Positions 5,388 through 5,771 of a stretch of 5,771 nucleotides of DNA are shown one piece after another (position 1 is the first letter of the stretch; every line of letters starts with the position of its first letter). The notes beneath the pieces are model-generated. The model was not told where the DNA came from, made no database searches, and was given only the letters and a program-made list of their open reading frames with translations. The position numbers and the translations under genes were made by a program. The stretch is from NCBI GenBank assembly GCA_038231495.1, contig JBBRLG010000479.1:1-5771 (forward strand), in the 5' to 3' direction. Origin of the DNA: JBBRLG01 sp038231495. Lineage in GTDB: Bacteria > Planctomycetota > Planctomycetia > Gemmatales > Gemmataceae.

Positions 5388-5771
5388 TTACTCCGCACTC
5401 GTCACCTTCGCGTCCTTGAGGGTATACAAGAAATTCTCCGGGTCGTTGCCGTTGAGCTTGAGCTTGCCCGCTATTTTCAGGGGTCCGCGCGTGAACGTCC
5501 GCGTCTTGCCCTCCGGCAACTCGACGAGGGTCATCGCGGTCATCTCCGGCATTTCACAGAACCAGCAACCGACGGGGTACTCGATCAACAGGAAGCTGTT
5601 GCATTCCACGTCTTCGCCGATGGGCTGCATGAAGCCGGTCAGCTCCACCGTCAGGCCGTCCAGTTCCTTCAGGTATTTCGGAAACGTGGGCTTGTAATGG
5701 CGGTCGAGGGTCGTTTCCACGACGACGGACCAGGGCAGGGCGTTGACTCCCTTGGCATCGACCGGCGGCAG
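5388..5771 (-). CDS. DUF3299-like protein with CWFC motif, start outside the window
   Basis: The reading frame is open from the right window edge to a TAA at 5388, giving 127 visible residues. A GTG at 5720 could serve as a start, but the 17 codons before it contain no stop and read as continuous protein (LPWSVVVETTLDR), so the true start lies beyond 5771. The visible part runs GFMQP (46-50), FLLIEYPVGCWFCEMPE (60-76, with Cys69 and Cys72), LVELPEGK (82-89) and KLKLNGNDPENFLYTLKDA (103-121). The GFxxP, FLL and VGxC spacing resembles DUF3299, whose biochemical function I do not know. The CxxC pair could bind a metal or form a disulfide. No signal peptide can be judged because the N-terminus is missing. 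It precedes the dehydrogenase on the same strand, separated by the palindromic repeat cluster. Confidence 0.7.
   Translation of the reverse strand: MPPVDAKGVNALPWSVVVETTLDRHYKPTFPKYLKELDGLTVELTGFMQPIGEDVECNSFLLIEYPVGCWFCEMPEMTAMTLVELPEGKTRTFTRGPLKIAGKLKLNGNDPENFLYTLKDAKVTSAE

Overview
The window is high-GC and most likely comes from a planctomycete, probably of the Gemmata group. This rests on recalled family features, not on a search. The clues are an ECF-type sigma factor that continues after its DNA-binding region into an Ala-rich stretch, a membrane helix and an extra C-terminal domain; a GRFAPGN-type small protein; a CWFC-containing DUF3299-like protein; and dispersed palindromic repeats between genes.

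Layout from left to right. Bases 1-78 are suspicious homopolymer runs, followed by a leader of about 210 bases. One + strand gene (290-937) encodes a 215-residue protein of unknown function. It is convergent with everything to its right, and the gap between (938-1120) holds a perfect 16-bp palindrome and a strong 12-bp hairpin that may serve as a terminator. All other genes are on the - strand. In transcription order they are: a DUF3299-like gene cut by the right window edge (5388 to beyond 5771), a VLCAD-like acyl-CoA dehydrogenase (5123-3348), a small three-helix membrane protein (3166-2729) and a membrane-tethered ECF sigma factor (2566-1121).

Two non-coding elements interrupt this - strand series. 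Between the DUF3299-like gene and the dehydrogenase lies a nested inverted-repeat cluster (5168-5328) built from four copies of a 16-bp unit. Between the dehydrogenase and the membrane gene lies a 135-bp MITE-like element (3188-3322). It has perfect 12-bp terminal inverted repeats starting GTAA and is flanked by a perfect 8-bp direct repeat, AAATAAAT. Those two traits match the IS66 family, so the element looks like a non-autonomous passenger of an IS66-type transposase. Removing it and one target copy would leave the dehydrogenase stop and the next start codon 38 bases apart, so it probably split an older operon.

No metabolic pathway links the genes clearly. The dehydrogenase carries out the first step of fatty-acid beta-oxidation, and the sigma factor is a likely envelope-linked regulator of unknown regulon. 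I see no defence system, CRISPR array, tRNA, rRNA or complete transposase gene. The best candidates for something new are the MITE and its effect on the operon, and the sigma factor fused to a predicted extracytoplasmic beta domain.
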